Shown piece by piece: positions 5,613 to 5,760 of a DNA stretch of 5,760 nt. Origin of the DNA: an uncultured Lachnospiraceae bacterium (GTDB taxonomy: Bacteria; Bacillota_A; Clostridia; Lachnospirales; Lachnospiraceae); assembly GCA_905200565.1 (NCBI GenBank), contig CAJKKX010000172.1:1-5760 (forward strand), given 5' to 3'. The notes below the pieces were generated by a model, which was not told the origin of the DNA, made no database searches, and saw nothing but the letters and a program-made list of their open reading frames with translations. The stretch's first letter is position 1. Each line of letters starts with the position of its first letter. A program made the translations under genes and the position numbers.

Positions 5613-5760
5613 GTGAAACATGATCTCTACCCATGGCAGGAGGATTGTCTGAAAAAATGGTTTGCAAATGATGGCAGAGGAATGGTGCAGGCCGTTACCG
5701 GTTCCGGCAAGACGCTGCTCGCGCTGACAGCGGCGGAGCGTCTCCGCAAAAAGCCACCGC
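5613..5760 (+). CDS. Superfamily 2 DEAD/DEAH-type helicase, N-terminal part, truncated by the window edge
   Basis: Only the first 49 codons are present and the frame is open to the window end. The sequence begins with HDLYPWQEDCLKKWF, a Q-motif-like segment in which Gln9 follows the aromatic-rich LYPW. It continues with GRGMVQAVTGSGKTLLAL, where TGSGKT (29-34) is motif I (Walker A) of SF2 helicases and translocases. This pattern best fits the RadD/XPB-like (COG1061) or type III restriction Res-subunit group, which unwinds or translocates on DNA using ATP. I chose GTG 5613 because the AGGAG site is ten nt upstream. ATG 5604 would add three residues but sits one nt after the site. The gene is divergent from the ATPase operon, with 226 nt between the two starts, and probably shares its regulation and function. 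Motifs II to VI and any accessory domain lie beyond the window. Confidence 0.8.
   Translation, partial: MKHDLYPWQEDCLKKWFANDGRGMVQAVTGSGKTLLALTAAERLRKKPP

Noticed and set aside
1..5760. CRISPR array, tRNA, rRNA or insertion sequence
   Set aside because: No regularly spaced repeats, cloverleaf-like segment, ribosomal motif, transposase or terminal inverted repeats were seen on either strand.

Overview
The window looks like a chromosomal segment from a moderately GC-rich Firmicute, most likely a gut Clostridium relative of the Lachnospiraceae type. The evidence is strong AGGAGG-type ribosome binding sites, clean sigma-A promoters, and a secreted protein with a very lysine-rich Ig-like domain of the kind common in that family. 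This is inference from style, since no marker gene is present.

Left part (1-1975): the window opens inside a plus-strand MATE-family multidrug/sodium antiporter gene whose first roughly 120 codons lie outside. It converges with a minus-strand gene for an exported protein: signal peptide, Ig-like domain, then a complete class I glutamine-amidotransferase-like (peptidase C26) domain. That gene has a good promoter (TTGTGA, 17 nt, TATAAT), with short repeats just upstream of it.

Right part (2208-5760): a three-gene minus-strand operon and a divergent helicase gene. The operon runs from a near-consensus promoter (TTGAAA, 17 nt, TATACT) at 5475-5503 to a rho-independent terminator at 2208-2250. 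In transcription order it encodes a 255-residue protein of unknown family, a P-loop ATPase of 384 residues, and a second P-loop ATPase resembling the BREX BrxC/BrxD ATP-binding family (DUF2791). The second ATPase starts inside the end of the first and carries a one-base frameshift at about 2605-2618. If the frame is restored it is a full 396-residue protein; as read, it loses its C-terminal domain. On the other strand, 109 nt beyond the operon promoter, begins a superfamily 2 helicase with a Q-like LYPWQ motif and Walker A TGSGKT, cut by the window end.

Two paired ATPases, an orphan partner and a divergent SF2 helicase make a plausible nucleic-acid-directed module. It resembles the BrxD-helicase part of BREX loci, but no methylase or PglZ is visible here. 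A genome-defence role is an inference; the genes beyond position 5760 would decide it. No tRNA, rRNA, CRISPR array or insertion sequence was seen.
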